A stretch of DNA of 64,000 bases, from NCBI GenBank assembly GCA_965153355.1, contig OZ231126.1, positions 30,752,001 to 30,816,000 of the forward strand. The letters run 5' to 3'. The stretch is from Flaccisagitta enflata (lineage: Eukaryota; Chaetognatha; Sagittoidea; Aphragmophora). A model generated the notes under the pieces. The model saw only the letters and a program-made list of their open reading frames with translations. It made no database searches and was not told the origin of the DNA. Position numbers and translations under genes: made by a program. Position 1 is the first letter of the stretch, and each line of letters starts with the position of its first letter. Positions 1 through 12,136 of the stretch are shown here, one piece after another.

Positions 1-17
1 ATTTCCTTCTCGCTTTA

Positions 18-55
<38 letters not shown>

Positions 56-63
56 ATCTTTAA

Positions 64-94
<31 letters not shown>

Positions 95-142
95 TATCTT
101 TCATTCTTTGTTTCTTTCCTTCTTTTTCTCTTTGTTTCTTTG

Positions 143-199
<57 letters not shown>

Positions 200-477
200 G
201 TCTTTCTGTCTTTCTTTCTTTTCAAGAAAGATCAATTTTTTTTTCAGCAACCCTGTGAAGACGAACTCCTGTTTAACACAGGGGGACTTCCATTCTTATT
301 TGTCACTCCGTTTGTATGTTTATGTGTTTATCTCCCCCCCCCCCACTTATCAAGCCTCATGCCCCTAGGCCCCTCAGGCCGGGTATTGCGGAATACATTT
401 TATGTTTGAGCAACTGGATTTTTTTCTTTCCTGCTTTTTTGCCATCCTTCTTTCCCTCCTCCCTCCATTTCTGTTTT

Positions 478-551
<74 letters not shown>

Positions 552-757
552 TTTCTTTCCCCTTTCTTATCTCTCTTCCTTTCCCTCTTTTCTTTCTGTT
601 TTTCTCTGTTTTTCTTTCTTTCTTTCCTCTTTTCTTTATTTCATTCTTTCCTCTTCTTTCTCTTTTCTTTATTTTATCTTTCCTTCTGTTTAACCTTTCT
701 TCTTGTTCTTGATCTTTTTTTTTTCTCTCTCTCTCTCTCTCTTTGAAGACAGTAGGT
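1..757. repeat. Pyrimidine-rich CTTT/CT microsatellite block
   Basis: Nearly continuous CTTT repeats (about 15-230, and a long pure run about 474-548) with degenerate CCTTTT DNA between them, ending in a short CT run at 722-744. Reading frames here only translate the repeat (Ser/Phe/Leu). No gene seen. Confidence 0.95.
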
Positions 758-898
758 ATGTCGGGCCCGCTGTTTTTCTGTTGGGCACGCTAAATCTGAT
801 GGGAGCGGGCCCGACTGGCCCGCTCAAAAAAATCACTAAGATCAGGGCTGTATATATATATATTTTGAAAAACACTAGCACGAATGTTAGTAATCTCA

Positions 899-938
<40 letters not shown>
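758..938. repeat. GGGCCCG inverted repeat followed by (TA)n
   Basis: TCGGGCCCGCT near 763-773 pairs with AGCGGGCCCGA near 805-815, giving a potential hairpin of about 55 bp. A TA run follows at about 848-938. No coding signal. Confidence 0.6.
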
Positions 939-942
<4 letters not shown>

Positions 943-1350
943 CTTGACTCAGTAAAAAAGCCAAACTTTTAAAAGGCAAATTGTTGTAGTAAATTACAAA
1001 ATAATTAATTAAAATCTTAGACCATTAGAAAGCTCTTGAAAACATCTTTTATTTGGCTCTAATCTGGTAATTCTAGCTTTATTCATTTAGAAATGGCATA
1101 AGAATGAGTGGAAACGTTGCCATTATCAGTTTGCAATCCTATTGAAAAATGAGCATTTTTGCAAATTAGAAGATAACTTTGACAAGCTCTAGCTCCTAAA
1201 CCGTTTGAGATAAAGATCTGGGATAAGTCTAGAATGAAAGAAAACTTGAAAATCTTTAAAATCACTTTAACAGAAAAATGTTCAAATGATTTTTTTTTCT
1301 CATTTTAACTACTCAAAATAGGGTGAGGCTGTTTTTTTTAGTCGAGTAGT
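939..1350. mobile_element. MITE family 1, copy 1
   Basis: About 412 bp with inverted ends: left ACTACTTGACTCAGTAAAAA, right end TTTTTTAGTCGAGTAGT. A second copy lies at 4826-5191 with the same ends and similar interior (for example the shared 'TTATCAGTTTGCAATCC' stretch). No transposase. A clear target-site duplication was not found. Confidence 0.8.
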
Positions 1351-1548
1351 ATACCATCTTGGTCAAAATAAAAGTCCCACCTGTATAGCTAATTTGTGAT
1401 GAGACAACTTTAAAAAACCTATTAAAATCAGTGACTATTGGAAAAACCTTGAAAAAATCTTCAAAAAGGCGCCATGCAGAGCTCAGAAGCTCAATTTGTT
1501 TAGATTTTAGAGCTAAAAGAGTGAAAATGTTTACCTCAACAAAAAACA

Positions 1549-2038
1549 AACAAGGTCAACAAACCTTAGTCGCGTGGTAATGAGGGTAATAAAGGTAATA
1601 AAGGTAAAAAAGGTAATTAAGGTAATTAAGGTGATAAAGATAATGAAGATAACTAAATACCTATATCTTCCTATAATTACCCACATTTACCTACAACTAC
1701 CTGTAATTACCTACAATTACATTAGATTACCATAAATTATCTATAATCACCTATAATTACCCATTATATCCTATATTTCCTACAATTACCTCAATTTATA
1801 GTCCGAGACAACTTTTCTGACTTATATGATACAGATTACTAAAATACCTACATTTACCTATAATTACCTAAAATTTCCTAAAATTACCTATAATTACCAA
1901 AAATTACCTATAATTACCTTTTATAACCTTCAATAACCTTTAAAACGACTATAAAGCCTTTATTTCAAAAAAGTTACCGACCGACAGACCGACCGACCGA
2001 CATAGCGGCTTCTAGAGTCGCGTTCACGCGACTAAAAA
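1549..2038. mobile_element. Hairpin-ended element, ATTACC array copy
   Basis: Begins AACAAGGTCAACAAACCTTAG and ends with a (GACC)n-like array, then a hairpin (stem AGTCGCG/CGCGACT, loop TTCA) followed by AAAAA. The interior is a degenerate ATTACCTATA array like that at 37376-39175. Non-coding and non-autonomous. Confidence 0.75.
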
Positions 2039-3120
2039 TATGCAAAAAATGAAAGGAAAAGAATTGACCTGTTTATTTTCACATTTTCTTGGCTTATTAT
2101 GTCATAATCATATAAAAATCAGTGACCATTGGAAAGAGCTTTAAAAAATCTGCCTAATGCCGCCAAGCAGATTCTTTTAGGTCAAACCATTTAGATTTTA
2201 TGAATTTATATCAAAATGAATAAACCTTGATCTGAAAGCGCTAAAGCCAAAAATTATTTAAAAAATCAAAGGACTTGTTGTACAAAATTGTTGAAAAATC
2301 CTTCATCTAAGTCTACCTTAATGATTACAAATGATATTTGGTACCAAAATTGAATTTTGTACAGGAAATAACAGCAATAAATAACTATACTGTCTTACTT
2401 GGACTTTTATTTTGGCCAAGATGGTGCATGTATATAATATATAAATATATGAAAAAAAATCAGTGTTGCGGAAATTGTAATGAAAATTGATGCACAAATT
2501 TATCCAATTATTGATGAAGCAGAAAGAGACACAGTCATTTGACGCGTTTCATTTGAAAACTCATCAGAAATGAACTGAAACCAGCGAAAATATGATAAAA
2601 ATTAAATAATATCACAATGAAAGACAATCTGCATCAAAATAATGTATCAAAATAATAATAAAATCACATTTGTTTTGAATTTAGTAACATGAAATATGAA
2701 TTGAGTCATATCGAAAATGAATTAAGTAAAATTGAATATGCATTGAGTCACAAGGTTGAGCGAAAAAGTCCTTTGCATAAAGAGATATTGAGTTTAAAGA
2801 AATCTCTTGGGCACACAGAATGGAAGAGGATATTCGATCCTCAGTGGTCATTCAGTCAGTGTAACGGACAAGTAGAGACATCTTGCAATATATATATACT
2901 ATATACTATATAATACTTGAGGTAGTGACAACCAGCGGGCTGAAATGACACTGCCCATAGCCCCTGCCCATTGGAAATACCATCTTATTAGGGCCATTGC
3001 CACTGCCTCTGCCTGAGATCCAACTGCTAACATGATCTCAATCACTCACCACCCCTTTTCCCACTACTATACCACCCTCTCCCTTCTTCTACAATATTGA
3101 CCCTACTTAGATAGTTGTCA
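2039..3120. other. AT-rich stretch without a recognised gene
   Basis: No long frame with coding character on either strand. A 74-codon frame at 2689-2913 repeats an E-L-S-(H/K)-I-E-like motif but has no family resemblance that I recognise. From about 2935 the DNA becomes CTGCC-rich and leads into the triplet block. Confidence 0.5.
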
Positions 3121-3882
3121 GTGCTGCTGCCACTGCCTCCGCCGCCGCCTCTGCCTCTGCCTCTGCTACAACAAATCTGTCTACATGATCTCAATCTCCC
3201 GCCGCCGCCTCCTCCATTTGTTTTGTATCATGGGTATTTTCATTGTAGAGATTACTTTCAGCTGCTACAATCTCTTTAACGACCCCGCCGCCACCTCCTC
3301 CTGCTGCTGCTGCTGCTGCTCCTCCTCCTCCTCCACCGCCGCCGCTTCCACTCCTCGTCCTTCTCCGCCGCCGCCGCCGCCGCCTCCTATCCTCCTCGTC
3401 CCTCTCCGCTGCCGCTGACGCCTCCACTCCTCCTCATCCTTCTCCTCCGCCGCCGCCGCCGCATCCACTCCTCCTCGTCTTTCTCCGCCTCCGCCGCCGC
3501 CTCCACTCCTCCTCGTCCTTCTCCGCCGCCGCCACCTCCACTCCTCCTCGTCCTTCTCCGCCGCCGCCGCCTCCTCTCCTCCTCCTCCTCCGCCGCCGCC
3601 GCAGCCTCCTCTCCTCCTTGTTCTTCTCCGCCGCCGCCGCCGCCTCCACTCCTCGTCCTTCTCTGCCAACGCCGCCGCCTCCTCTCCTCCTTGTCCTTCT
3701 CCGCCGCCGCCGCCGCCGCCGCCTCTTACCTCCTCCTTCACCGCCGCCTCCTCTCCTCATCCTCCTCCTCCTCTTCCCACTCTGCTGTCGCCGCCGCCGC
3801 TGCCGCCGCCTCCTCCTCCTCCTCTGCCGCCACTGCCTCCTCCTCCTCCTCCTCCCCAACTGCCGCTGCCGCCTCCTTTACA
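3121..3882. repeat. CCG/CCT triplet block
   Basis: About 760 bp of imperfect CCGCCGCCT, CTCCTC and CTGCTG triplets. Long Ser/Ala/Pro and Arg/Gly frames exist on both strands only because of the repeat. It is mirrored by a purine-rich (complementary) block at 4309-4690 on the far side of a hairpin-ended element. Confidence 0.9.
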
Positions 3883-3975
3883 AAAAAAAAATAATAAAAA
3901 AATTTAAAGAACATTTTATAAAATATCAAAAAAAGAATCAAATTTAAAAGAAATCAAATAAAAGAAATGAAAAAA

Positions 3976-4243
3976 AACAAGGTCATTAGACCTAAGTCGC
4001 GTGCGTCGGCACTTTCAAAAAAAGTCAGACAGACAGACAGACAAACAATTTTCTGCAAATAGGCATTTGAAATGGTTATTTACTCCACAAAATTTCGTTT
4101 CTACCATCCAGATGTAAAAAGCGCTTTAAAAAGCCTTTAAAACAGTTTTGTGACCGACCGACGGACGGACTGACCGACGGACGGACGGACCGACGGACCG
4201 ACCAAAAAGTGGCTTATAGAGTCGCGTAGCACGCGACTAAAAA
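3976..4243. mobile_element. Hairpin-ended element, short copy
   Basis: Starts AACAAGGTCATTAGACCTAA then GTCGCGTGCG. Contains ACAG and GACGGACC tetranucleotide arrays and ends with stem AGTCGCG/CGCGACT (5-nt loop TAGCA) plus AAAAA. Non-coding. Confidence 0.8.
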
Positions 4244-4308
4244 GAAAAAGAAAATCTAAAAAAATATTTGAAATGAATTAAAAGAATAATTAAAAAAAAA
4301 TTCAAGGA

Positions 4309-4690
4309 GAGGAGGCAGAGGCGGCGGCGGCGGCGGCGGCGGCTGCAGTGGAGGAGGAGGAGGAGGAGGAGGAGGCAAGCGGAGGAGGAGGAGGCTATGG
4401 CGGAGAAGGAGGAGGCGGGCAGTGGGAGGAGGAGGCGGCGTGGGGGGGAGGAGGAGGGAGAGGTTGAGGAGAGGAGGTGGTGGCAAGGGAGGAGGAGGAA
4501 TGAGGAGGCAGTGGTGGTTGAGGAGGAGGAGGATGTGGAGGTGGGAGAGAATATTTTTTTCACTTTAATGGTGAGGAAGATGAGTACTACACATTGTGTA
4601 GCAGCATGGGAGGGGGCAACAAAGCTGGTGAGGGCGGCGGTGGCAGGAGAGGGGCTATAACAGTGGAGGCAGAGGCGGCGGTGGCAGGTC
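4309..4690. repeat. GGA/GGC triplet block
   Basis: Imperfect GGAGGAGGCGGCGG repeats, the complement in character of the 3121-3882 block. Open frames here are repeat translations (Glu/Gly/Arg). Confidence 0.85.
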
Positions 4691-4825
4691 CACTGTTATT
4701 TTTGAGTCAAATTTGAGACAGACCACTGGGAGTCAATGGGTGTAATACTTTAATAGTATTGATAATAGTATTAGTAATAGTGCTCCTAAGATTAGTACAA
4801 GAGTGCAAGTCCCTGGTCATGATAA

Positions 4826-5191
4826 ACTACTCGACTCAATAAAAAAGCCGCACTTTTAGATAGCAAATTGTCATGCTGAATTTCAAAAAAAACTAATCAA
4901 AATCTTGGACCGTTAAAAAGCTCTTGAAAAGATCTTTCATTTGGCTCCAATCTGCTAATTCTAGCTTTACTCTTTTAGAAATTGCATAAGAATGAGTAGA
5001 AACATTGCAATTATCAGTTTGCAATCCCATTGAAAAATGAGCATTTTTACAAATTAGAAGATAACTTTGAAAAGCTCTAGCTCCTAAACCGTTTGAGATA
5101 CCTTTGAGTACCAGAAAAATGTTCAAATGATTTCTTTTCCTTCTACATCAACTCAAAATTGGGTGCGGCTTTTTTTTTTTAGTCGAGTAGT
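4826..5191. mobile_element. MITE family 1, copy 2
   Basis: Inverted ends ACTACTCGACTCAATAAAAA and TTTTTTTAGTCGAGTAGT, with ~28 bp of pairing that includes GCCGCAC/GTGCGGC. About 366 bp and shorter than copy 1. It abuts the coding relic that starts at 5192. Confidence 0.85.
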
Positions 5192-5710
5192 AACTGCTCC
5201 ACGCGTGTGTTTCATGATAAGTGGAACAATATCCCTCACTATACCCAAACTAATGAATATGTCACAATGTCTGATCAAATCGTCATCATCAACGTTGTAC
5301 CTGGATCTTTTTTCTTCAGGCGAAACGGTCGTGCCCGTGGACTCGCTCAAGACGCACAAGATGTGATCATGTGACGACGCTTTTTCGACTCGTCAACCCT
5401 GATGGCTTCAGACTGTGACTTGGACTCTCATATTTTCTCGATGCTTGATACAAATGACACGACTGACTGTTCTACCTTCTCGTCGGATGCGTCAATACAT
5501 CGTCAAATAGCGGACGATTTATCGCCCCACCCTTGATCGCCTCCGCCCCCTCCACCCAACCCACCGAACTCACCAACCGAACCAGCGTCAGACTTAAATT
5601 CATACATGTTACCAATGCTTGATACGAAGGATACTTACGACGATTCTGCCATCTCGTCCAACCAGTTCATTGACTTAAGTTGCGGACTTTCAATATTCGC
5701 TTTGACATGT
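5192..5710 (+). pseudogene. Coding relic with duplicated acidic motif and two in-frame TGA
   Basis: One plus-strand frame reads from the MITE edge to about 5705 with two interruptions, both TGA (ATG-TGA-CGA near 5371 and CCT-TGA-TCG near 5537). Its coding character comes from a motif present twice: L-D-S-H-I-F-S-M-L-D-T-N-D near 5425 and L-N-S-Y-M-L-P-M-L-D-T-K-D near 5605, joined by a Pro-rich linker (about 5541-5575). I do not recognise the protein. Both stops could be C-to-T changes from CGA. The minus strand is also open over about 5200-5359 but is closed across the second motif copy, so I prefer plus. Splice sites were not resolved. It could be a decayed gene, or exons whose real borders avoid the stops. 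Confidence 0.4.
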
Positions 5711-5833
5711 TGACATGTAGACATGTTGACATGTTGACATGTTGAAATGTTGACTGTTGACATGTTGACTTTCAATCTTCGCTTTGACATGTTCTATGTT
5801 GACATGTTGACATGTTGATGCCAAATAACAACG

Positions 5834-5921
<88 letters not shown>

Positions 5922-5962
5922 AAACAACAACAACAAAACAACAACAACAAAAACAACAATGC
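5701..5962. repeat. GTTGACATG minisatellite and (CAA)n
   Basis: About a dozen imperfect GTTGACATG units (5702-5816) run into a CAA microsatellite (about 5827-5960). The poly-Asn and poly-Cys frames are artefacts of this. Confidence 0.9.
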
Positions 5963-6705
5963 ATTTCTCATTTCAAGCATTAAGTCATTTTGCACATTTC
6001 ACGAATGTTTGCCGTCTTCGCCACTGACACGTCATAGACTTAAAGAGAGCAGACGTATGAAAACTTCACATCTTACCAAAAAAGTCCAGTGGAAATAGCC
6101 TGACCGATCGTGGAGTTGAGATGTTGATTGTTGATGATCATCAATATCAAAATGACAAGGGATCTTGCTGCGTATTGCTTTTTTCGTTTTTACATCTTGA
6201 ACGTTATCATTATTTTGAGCTTCTATGTCTTTCATTCTAACGCGGTCCGGTCGATGTCTTACATTCTAGTTGCGACAGTTTGGTTTCTGAAATTTGTTTT
6301 AATTCTACGCTCAAATGTTGAAATTTTATGTGCTGCGTACGTTTTATTCTAGTTGTTACACGCTCAATATCCTGCTAATCCTTATATCAAATAAACATTG
6401 GAAATTTAATGTTTTTCTGCTGGGCAAGTGGAAATTCCGTTGAGTTCAAAATAGTGAAAGATTTGATGGGTTAACGGACCTGCTGGTTATAAACACTTGG
6501 ATGTGGTCAGTCATGCATTTATGGCCAGTCATGCTGTTGTGGTTGTTTTGGTTCCATTTGCAGTACAAGTATTTGCAACAAAAACGCGGATAGAAAACAT
6601 GAATTTTTAGTTTATAAGCGCGGCAGCGCGCTGGCAGAATTCTATTCCAAGAGCTTGTGTACACTGTACAGGGTCACCCACCTGAGTAGTTAGATTCTGT
6701 TAAGC
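5963..6705. other. No gene recognised
   Basis: Mixed-composition DNA without a convincing frame, splice chain or repeat that I can name. Open frames of 67-74 codons have AT-driven composition. Confidence 0.5.
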
Positions 6706-6894
6706 TTTTTAGTCGAGTGCTACGCAACTCTACAACCCGCTTTGTCGGTCCGTCTGTCTGTTGGTCCGTCGGTCCAGCAGTCCATCACACTTTACTTTTT
6801 AGCTATACCGCTCCTGCCCAAATGCTCCACTGACTACTAATATGGCCCCTGCCCACCCGCATGTGACTGGGATAGCCGTGTATCCAGCCTTGTT
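6706..6894. mobile_element. Hairpin-ended element, reverse orientation
   Basis: Begins TTTTTAGTCGAGTGCTACGC (decayed hairpin), then CTCTACAACCCGCTTTGTCGG and a GTCC/GTCT array, then GCCCCTGCCCACCCGCATG, and ends GCCGTGTATCCAGCCTTGTT. About 190 bp, non-coding. Confidence 0.8.
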
Positions 6895-8392
6895 CTCAGA
6901 GATGCAAAGAATCATGGATCTGAAATTTAAAGAGTGGTGAAGAGTATAGTTTAGTATTATTGTATCAAGATTTTATCAGTGGTACTTAATAAGAATTTGA
7001 AGCAAAATCGCACTGAGCAGAACGCATGAAAAATACAAAAAATTTGCAGCTATTGATTTTCATTATTTATCGATTTTAGTAACAGATAGTGGATTGATCA
7101 CAAATGATAGAACTGGCCGGATCAAGCAACATCGCATCCTGACTGTGTCCCTGCGTGTATTGACTTTGGGGCTAGACTTGGATGGATAGGCAGATGAAAA
7201 GACAATGATTTGAGAGGCTCTCAAAACATCCTAATGAGTGATTGACTTGATACGTAATACCGGGTGGACATAAAAAAGGTAGCTCTGTATCTAAATGAAA
7301 TAAAAACTGTCTTTAACTGCTGATTTTGTGAATATTTGAAAAGGTGAATTTTGGAATTTTTATGTAAGTTGGACAACATTACCACTCAAAAATATTTAAA
7401 ATAAGGACTAGAGCCTTTGGAGCTCTTGCAAATTCAAATTATGTATGATAAATAAAAATATTTTTTTTCTGAGCATTACTGCTTCTATTGAACAAAAATG
7501 ATAATTGGTGATTATTGATGTTTTAGATGTGTATTTGTTTTTTTACTAAAAATGTCTTGGTTTTTATACTTTCGTAAGACTCACTTTAATTCAACTATCT
7601 TTATTTAAAAGTAGACTTTGTTAGAATCACTGATTTTCAGTCCAATCTAAGCAAAATTCTTTAAATGGTCCCTAATTCAATTCAGTTTTTTAAAGATAAA
7701 ATGAAAAATATTGATCGTCATAAAAAATGTTTATAGTAGAACATATAGGCCAAGATCATATCTAGATAGTTAAAAAAAAATTCTTTTCTGAGGAGAAATT
7801 TTAAAATTAATGTCAAAAAAATTAAAAGCTACTTTTTAAAGACCACCCATTATCCTGGCGGCAGACAAGTGCCAAAAACTGCAATTTTTCAGGAGGTGTA
7901 ATGGACATACAGAATTACAGATAGACCGACCAACAGATGGATGGACGGATAGGCCCTCTTATAGGGATGCCTGGACGCATCAGAAAATTGGTTAACACTT
8001 AAAATTACATCAACATACCTTTCATTCTAGGCCAATCATGCATCAGGGGCCCTTATTGTTCAGAAAAGATAATGAAGTGCAGTTGCATCATTTTTGGATT
8101 TCAATTAAAAATCTGCTCAACAAGGAAATATTAGCTTTAACTTCAAATCTGCATAATAAAACAATCTATTTGGCCCACAATGATGAAATCTTGATAAAAA
8201 ACATGTATCTATATTCTATAAGACCTATTCAATTTCAAATCCATAATTCTTTGCATTTTTTAGACAAAGCTTTACAGAATCCGACAACTCTGTAGGATGA
8301 CCTGGTACATTAAGTTTCAATTTTCATCAACGGTAATTTAAGTACCTCCTTGAATGGCTTATGGAATCTTTTTCCTTGCCTCATTGACTTCC
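6895..8392. other. AT-rich stretch without a recognised gene
   Basis: No coding signal. A degenerate piece of the hairpin-element superfamily is at about 7918-7980 (GACC/GGAC array, CCTCTTATAGGGATGC, GGACGCATC). An 85-codon frame at 8038-8295 lacks recognisable motifs. Confidence 0.5.
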
Positions 8393-8395
8393 TGC

Positions 8396-8397
<2 letters not shown>

Positions 8398-8443
<46 letters not shown>
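8398..8443. repeat. (CT)n microsatellite
   Basis: About 22 CT units. Confidence 0.95.
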
Positions 8444-8444
<1 letters not shown>

Positions 8445-8662
8445 CATGGCCATGGCAAATTGAGGATGACAGGTAACCCAAAGACGTGTGCCATAACCAC
8501 ATTTATCACAAAATAAGCGGGGTAGCGACAAGCATCGGTATTGGAAGCACAACTGCTATGGTCTGACAACCGACTACCGACTACCGACATATTGAGTGAC
8601 ATTTTTTGTTTGCTTGCAAACGATACTTGAGGTGGGTAGGTTAGTCCTTCGGTGCATAACTT

Positions 8663-8722
8663 TTTAGATGCGTCCTCGCATCTCTATAAGAGGGTCTGTC
8701 CGTCCGTCGCACTGTAGGCTAA
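8663..8722. mobile_element. Hairpin-ended element end, ATGCG-stem type
   Basis: TTTTAGATGCGTCCTCGCAT: stem AGATGCG/CGCATCT with loop TCCT, then CTATAAGAGGGTCTGTCCGTC. Same architecture as the AGTCGCG elements but a different stem. The other end was not located. Confidence 0.65.
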
Positions 8723-9784
8723 GGATTGGGCTAGGTGGCTCCTTCGGTATTTGGATGACAATTTTTATCTCTGCTACACGGCTGAAACTATGTAGAATAG
8801 TCAAAGTAACATATGAACATGCATTACCTGTCCATATGGCAGCTTTTTTGCCGTTTTTGAGTAAAAAAAAAGCGCCTAAAGTGGACTCTTTCACGAAAAT
8901 CGCAAAATTTCAACAAAAATCAGTAAATTTTTACATTATTTGTTTAGAATGAAAAAAAGCTTTTGAAATCTCCATTATTGGATTAGATTCCTTCATTGAT
9001 GTCTAAATGGCTAGAAAAGTTTTAAAAAAACATATTTTTCACATATCTGAGACAGATAAATTACCTTATTATTTTCAAATATTTGACCTAGTTTTCGTGA
9101 TTTTTTTGCCCTTTGACCAAAAAAATCGCACAAAGATGCACAACATGAAACCTATGCCAAAATGTGGCTAAAGGTGTCCTGAATTGAGAATATTATGGCT
9201 CAGGACGTACAGCTCCGTACTAACAGCGATTTTTTTGGCCTAAAATGGACAAGTAATAATGTGGATAAAAGTAAAAATCTATATTTGTTTGAATGAAAAA
9301 TGAGCAAAATGAGCTAAATGTGCAAAAAACTGATTTTTTTTGAGCACCTTATTGAGGAATCTTATTGAACAAAGACAACAATTTCATTGATTTGGTCAAA
9401 ACTTTAAACAATTTAAGCATTAAATGTAAGAGAATTTAGCAGCATTTTTCTCTTGATTTTCTTAAATTTCTCTTCTTTTGTATACTAAGCTCATAAAGCT
9501 TTTAATCCGGTAGAAATGATTCAATATGGGGTATAAATAGTTCCACAACATCTGAAAATATGCAGAAAAAGGTTTTTCACTTTGTATATTTCATAAGCGA
9601 AAACTAAATGGAAAAGTTGTAATGTTAATCCCCAATGAGCCACCTAGCGCACATTACAGCCCATAGTGCGTCGGTCCGTCCGTCCGTCGGTCCGTCCGTA
9701 TGTTCCGCAGTTTTCAGCACTTCTCTGCCGTGGCGATGTCGCCTATCAAACCGAATGCTCTTTTAGATGATTTGAGCCCCTGTT
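8723..9784. other. AT-rich stretch without a recognised gene
   Basis: A GTCC/GTCG array at about 9670-9702 marks another superfamily fragment. A 94-codon plus frame (8668-8952) overlaps the hairpin end and has no family character. Confidence 0.5.
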
Positions 9785-9845
9785 TTAGATGCGTCCTCGC
9801 ATCTCTATAAGAGAGTTCGTCGGTCCGTCCGTCCGTCCGTAATGC
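9785..9845. mobile_element. Hairpin-ended element end, ATGCG-stem type
   Basis: Second copy of the AGATGCG-TCCT-CGCATCT hairpin followed by CTATAAGAG and (GTCC)n. Confidence 0.65.
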
Positions 9846-10599
9846 CTGTGCGAAAAACGCATTTCTCAACTGTTTTTGGTCATGGCGAGATCATATACTG
9901 AATTAAACGATCGATACGCGTGTTTTGCAGTTTGTCTGTCAGTTCATCAATGCGTCAGCCCATATGTCACCCATTCGGGTGTGTCAAAATGCAAAAGTAT
10001 TTTTGATAACATCATCAACATAAGAGAGTATTAACAAAACAATTCTAAGACTTTTAGCATTCTTATTTTTTCAAATTTCATTCATCTTCCGTTTTTTTAG
10101 CGCGAGAAAAGATTGTCAAAAATATATATACTTCCAGCATCTGCACTAAGCTTTGGTGAAAATAACACCCACAACTTCTTCAAAAATGATTTATAATTGT
10201 TTCTTTTTATAACTTTGGTGATAGATAAACAACTTTTACTTTGATGCAACTAGAATAACACCAAGATATTTATGTAATTAAATTTGATTTAGTTCATGAG
10301 CAATGATACTGATATAAAATCATCAACACAGCAATATACAAATAAGCGCCTAAAAAGGGTTGTGAAAAAAATGGAAGATAAATAAGATTTGATAAAATAA
10401 AAACGCTAAAGGTCTTAAAATTTAATATGTTATGCTGTCTGATGTTGATGGTCTTATCAAAAAACCTTTTGCATATTGACACACCCGAGTCACCCATATT
10501 GTCACACGCTATCAGCGCAAATTTCGCTCCACGTAAGGACACAGTCAGGACGCATCGTTGCGCGGTCGTCTTGTTAAATTGCGAGCGCACCCCGTAATC

Positions 10600-10835
10600 T
10601 GGGGTGAGATTAAACCCCGGGGGTTGCTTGGGATTGCTCGGGGTTGCTTGGGGTTGAACCCCAAGTAAAGCCCGAGGAAACCCCAAGCAACCCAAGCTTG
10701 GGGTTTAATCGGGGTTGCTCGGGGTTTGCTCGGGGTTGCTCGGGGTTGATCGGGTTGCATTGCTAGAAACAATGACAAATGATAGAATCAACCCCGAGCA
10801 ACCCCAAGCAACCCCAAGCAATTCCAAGCAACTGG
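10600..10835. repeat. Inverted GGGGTTGCTYG minisatellite
   Basis: Units of about 11 bp (GGGGTTGCTCG, GGGGTTGCTTG) in one orientation (10616-10655 and 10701-10752) alternate with the complement (10657-10695 and 10788-10832), so the block can fold on itself. It has many G-runs of four. Short Pro/Gln frames here are repeat translations. Confidence 0.8.
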
Positions 10836-12134
10836 TGGAGCGGTTTTTAAATTGTCCTTATTTTGAAAATCTTCAGAATTTAGACCAAAGTAGAACATTG
10901 CGAGATGATACTGATTTACCCTATCGAAAGTATATGCTTTAGCGTTACATGGTCAGCGGTACCCATTGCCCCATCGTTCATCATTATGAATATTTCTTGT
11001 TTTCGCCAGCAAAATGAGCGACAGTACATACAATGCATCATACAGTATAAAGATAAAAAAAAATAATAATAGTGTGCACAGAAACACAGCACAGAAACTG
11101 CAGGGGAACAGAAGCAGTCTAATTTGTATCATGGGTTTGAGTCAGCGTTAAAGATCGTAATTTGACTAAGAGTGGATTGCCAGTTAAACGTAAACATTGT
11201 AGAAAGTTTCGATGTTTTTTAGCAAAGATTTCAATGATTGACTCATAGCCAGAGGGTCGCCGTAACTCCCCAACGATGAAAAGAAAATATAATTCAGTGA
11301 GAATCAGGTTAATAGGGTAGCAGCCTTGGATGGTTAATGATGTATGTTTCACACACAGTAATGTCGTTGTTGCTTCCAAATCATCAAAACTGAATTTGGA
11401 TATTAGGTCTTAGGATCTGACTTAGAGTCTGACTTAGAGCTTTATAGGGCTATTTATAGGGTTTGGAGGGTCTGGTAATAGACTTGGGGCTTGATTGATC
11501 TGACTTTGGGGGCGTGGGCTGGATTTGGAGCATGAGGGGCTTGATTAGATACAGTGCGGCGCATGAATAAGTAGCCAGTACTTTAAAAGCTAATTGAGTC
11601 AATTCTGGCTATCTTAAACACTTAAAATCTGTTAGATTCTTAAAGATCATTAAAAGTTCTACAAATCTAGCTCAATGCCAGACTTTCATCTCAATTTGTT
11701 TAGAATTTATACAAGTTCAAAGAGGAGAAGTAATTTGGAAGAATCTTTCACTGAAACAATATGGACAAAAGACAAAAAGGACTTTGTTTTTCTTTGATTG
11801 ATTGAAAAAAGTCACATTAAAGATTTAAAATCCATGGGCGTTTTAAAAAGCTTCAAAAACTCTTACAAATCTAGTCCAATCAGAGATCTGTAGCAATATT
11901 TGTTTTCATATGACACCAGTATAAAGAAAACAACTCAGTTTTCTGATTGTCAAAAGGGAGCTAATTTTTTGTCCCTTTTTCCCAACGTGGTTTTGATATG
12001 CTTCTATTCAAACTAATGTCACTTCTAAACGAAAAGAGCCACAAATTTGGGATTAGTCTCAAATTAAAGAAAATTGAAAATCCTTTAACATCATCACCAA
12101 CAAATTGACCTTATCATTTCTAGAATAAGCAAAA
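10836..12134. other. No gene recognised
   Basis: A minus-strand 86-codon frame at 11119-11379 has a mixed, protein-like composition but no recognised motif or splice context. Otherwise AT-rich unique DNA. Confidence 0.4.
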
Positions 12135-12136
12135 TA

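Noticed and set aside
3185-3947. Arg/Gly-, Pro- and Ala-rich frames up to 158 codons
   Set aside because: Products of the CCG/CCT triplet block; no splice context or non-repetitive segment.
11119-11379. 86-codon minus-strand frame with mixed composition
   Set aside because: No motif, no splice signals and no neighbouring exon; kept only as a note on the region.
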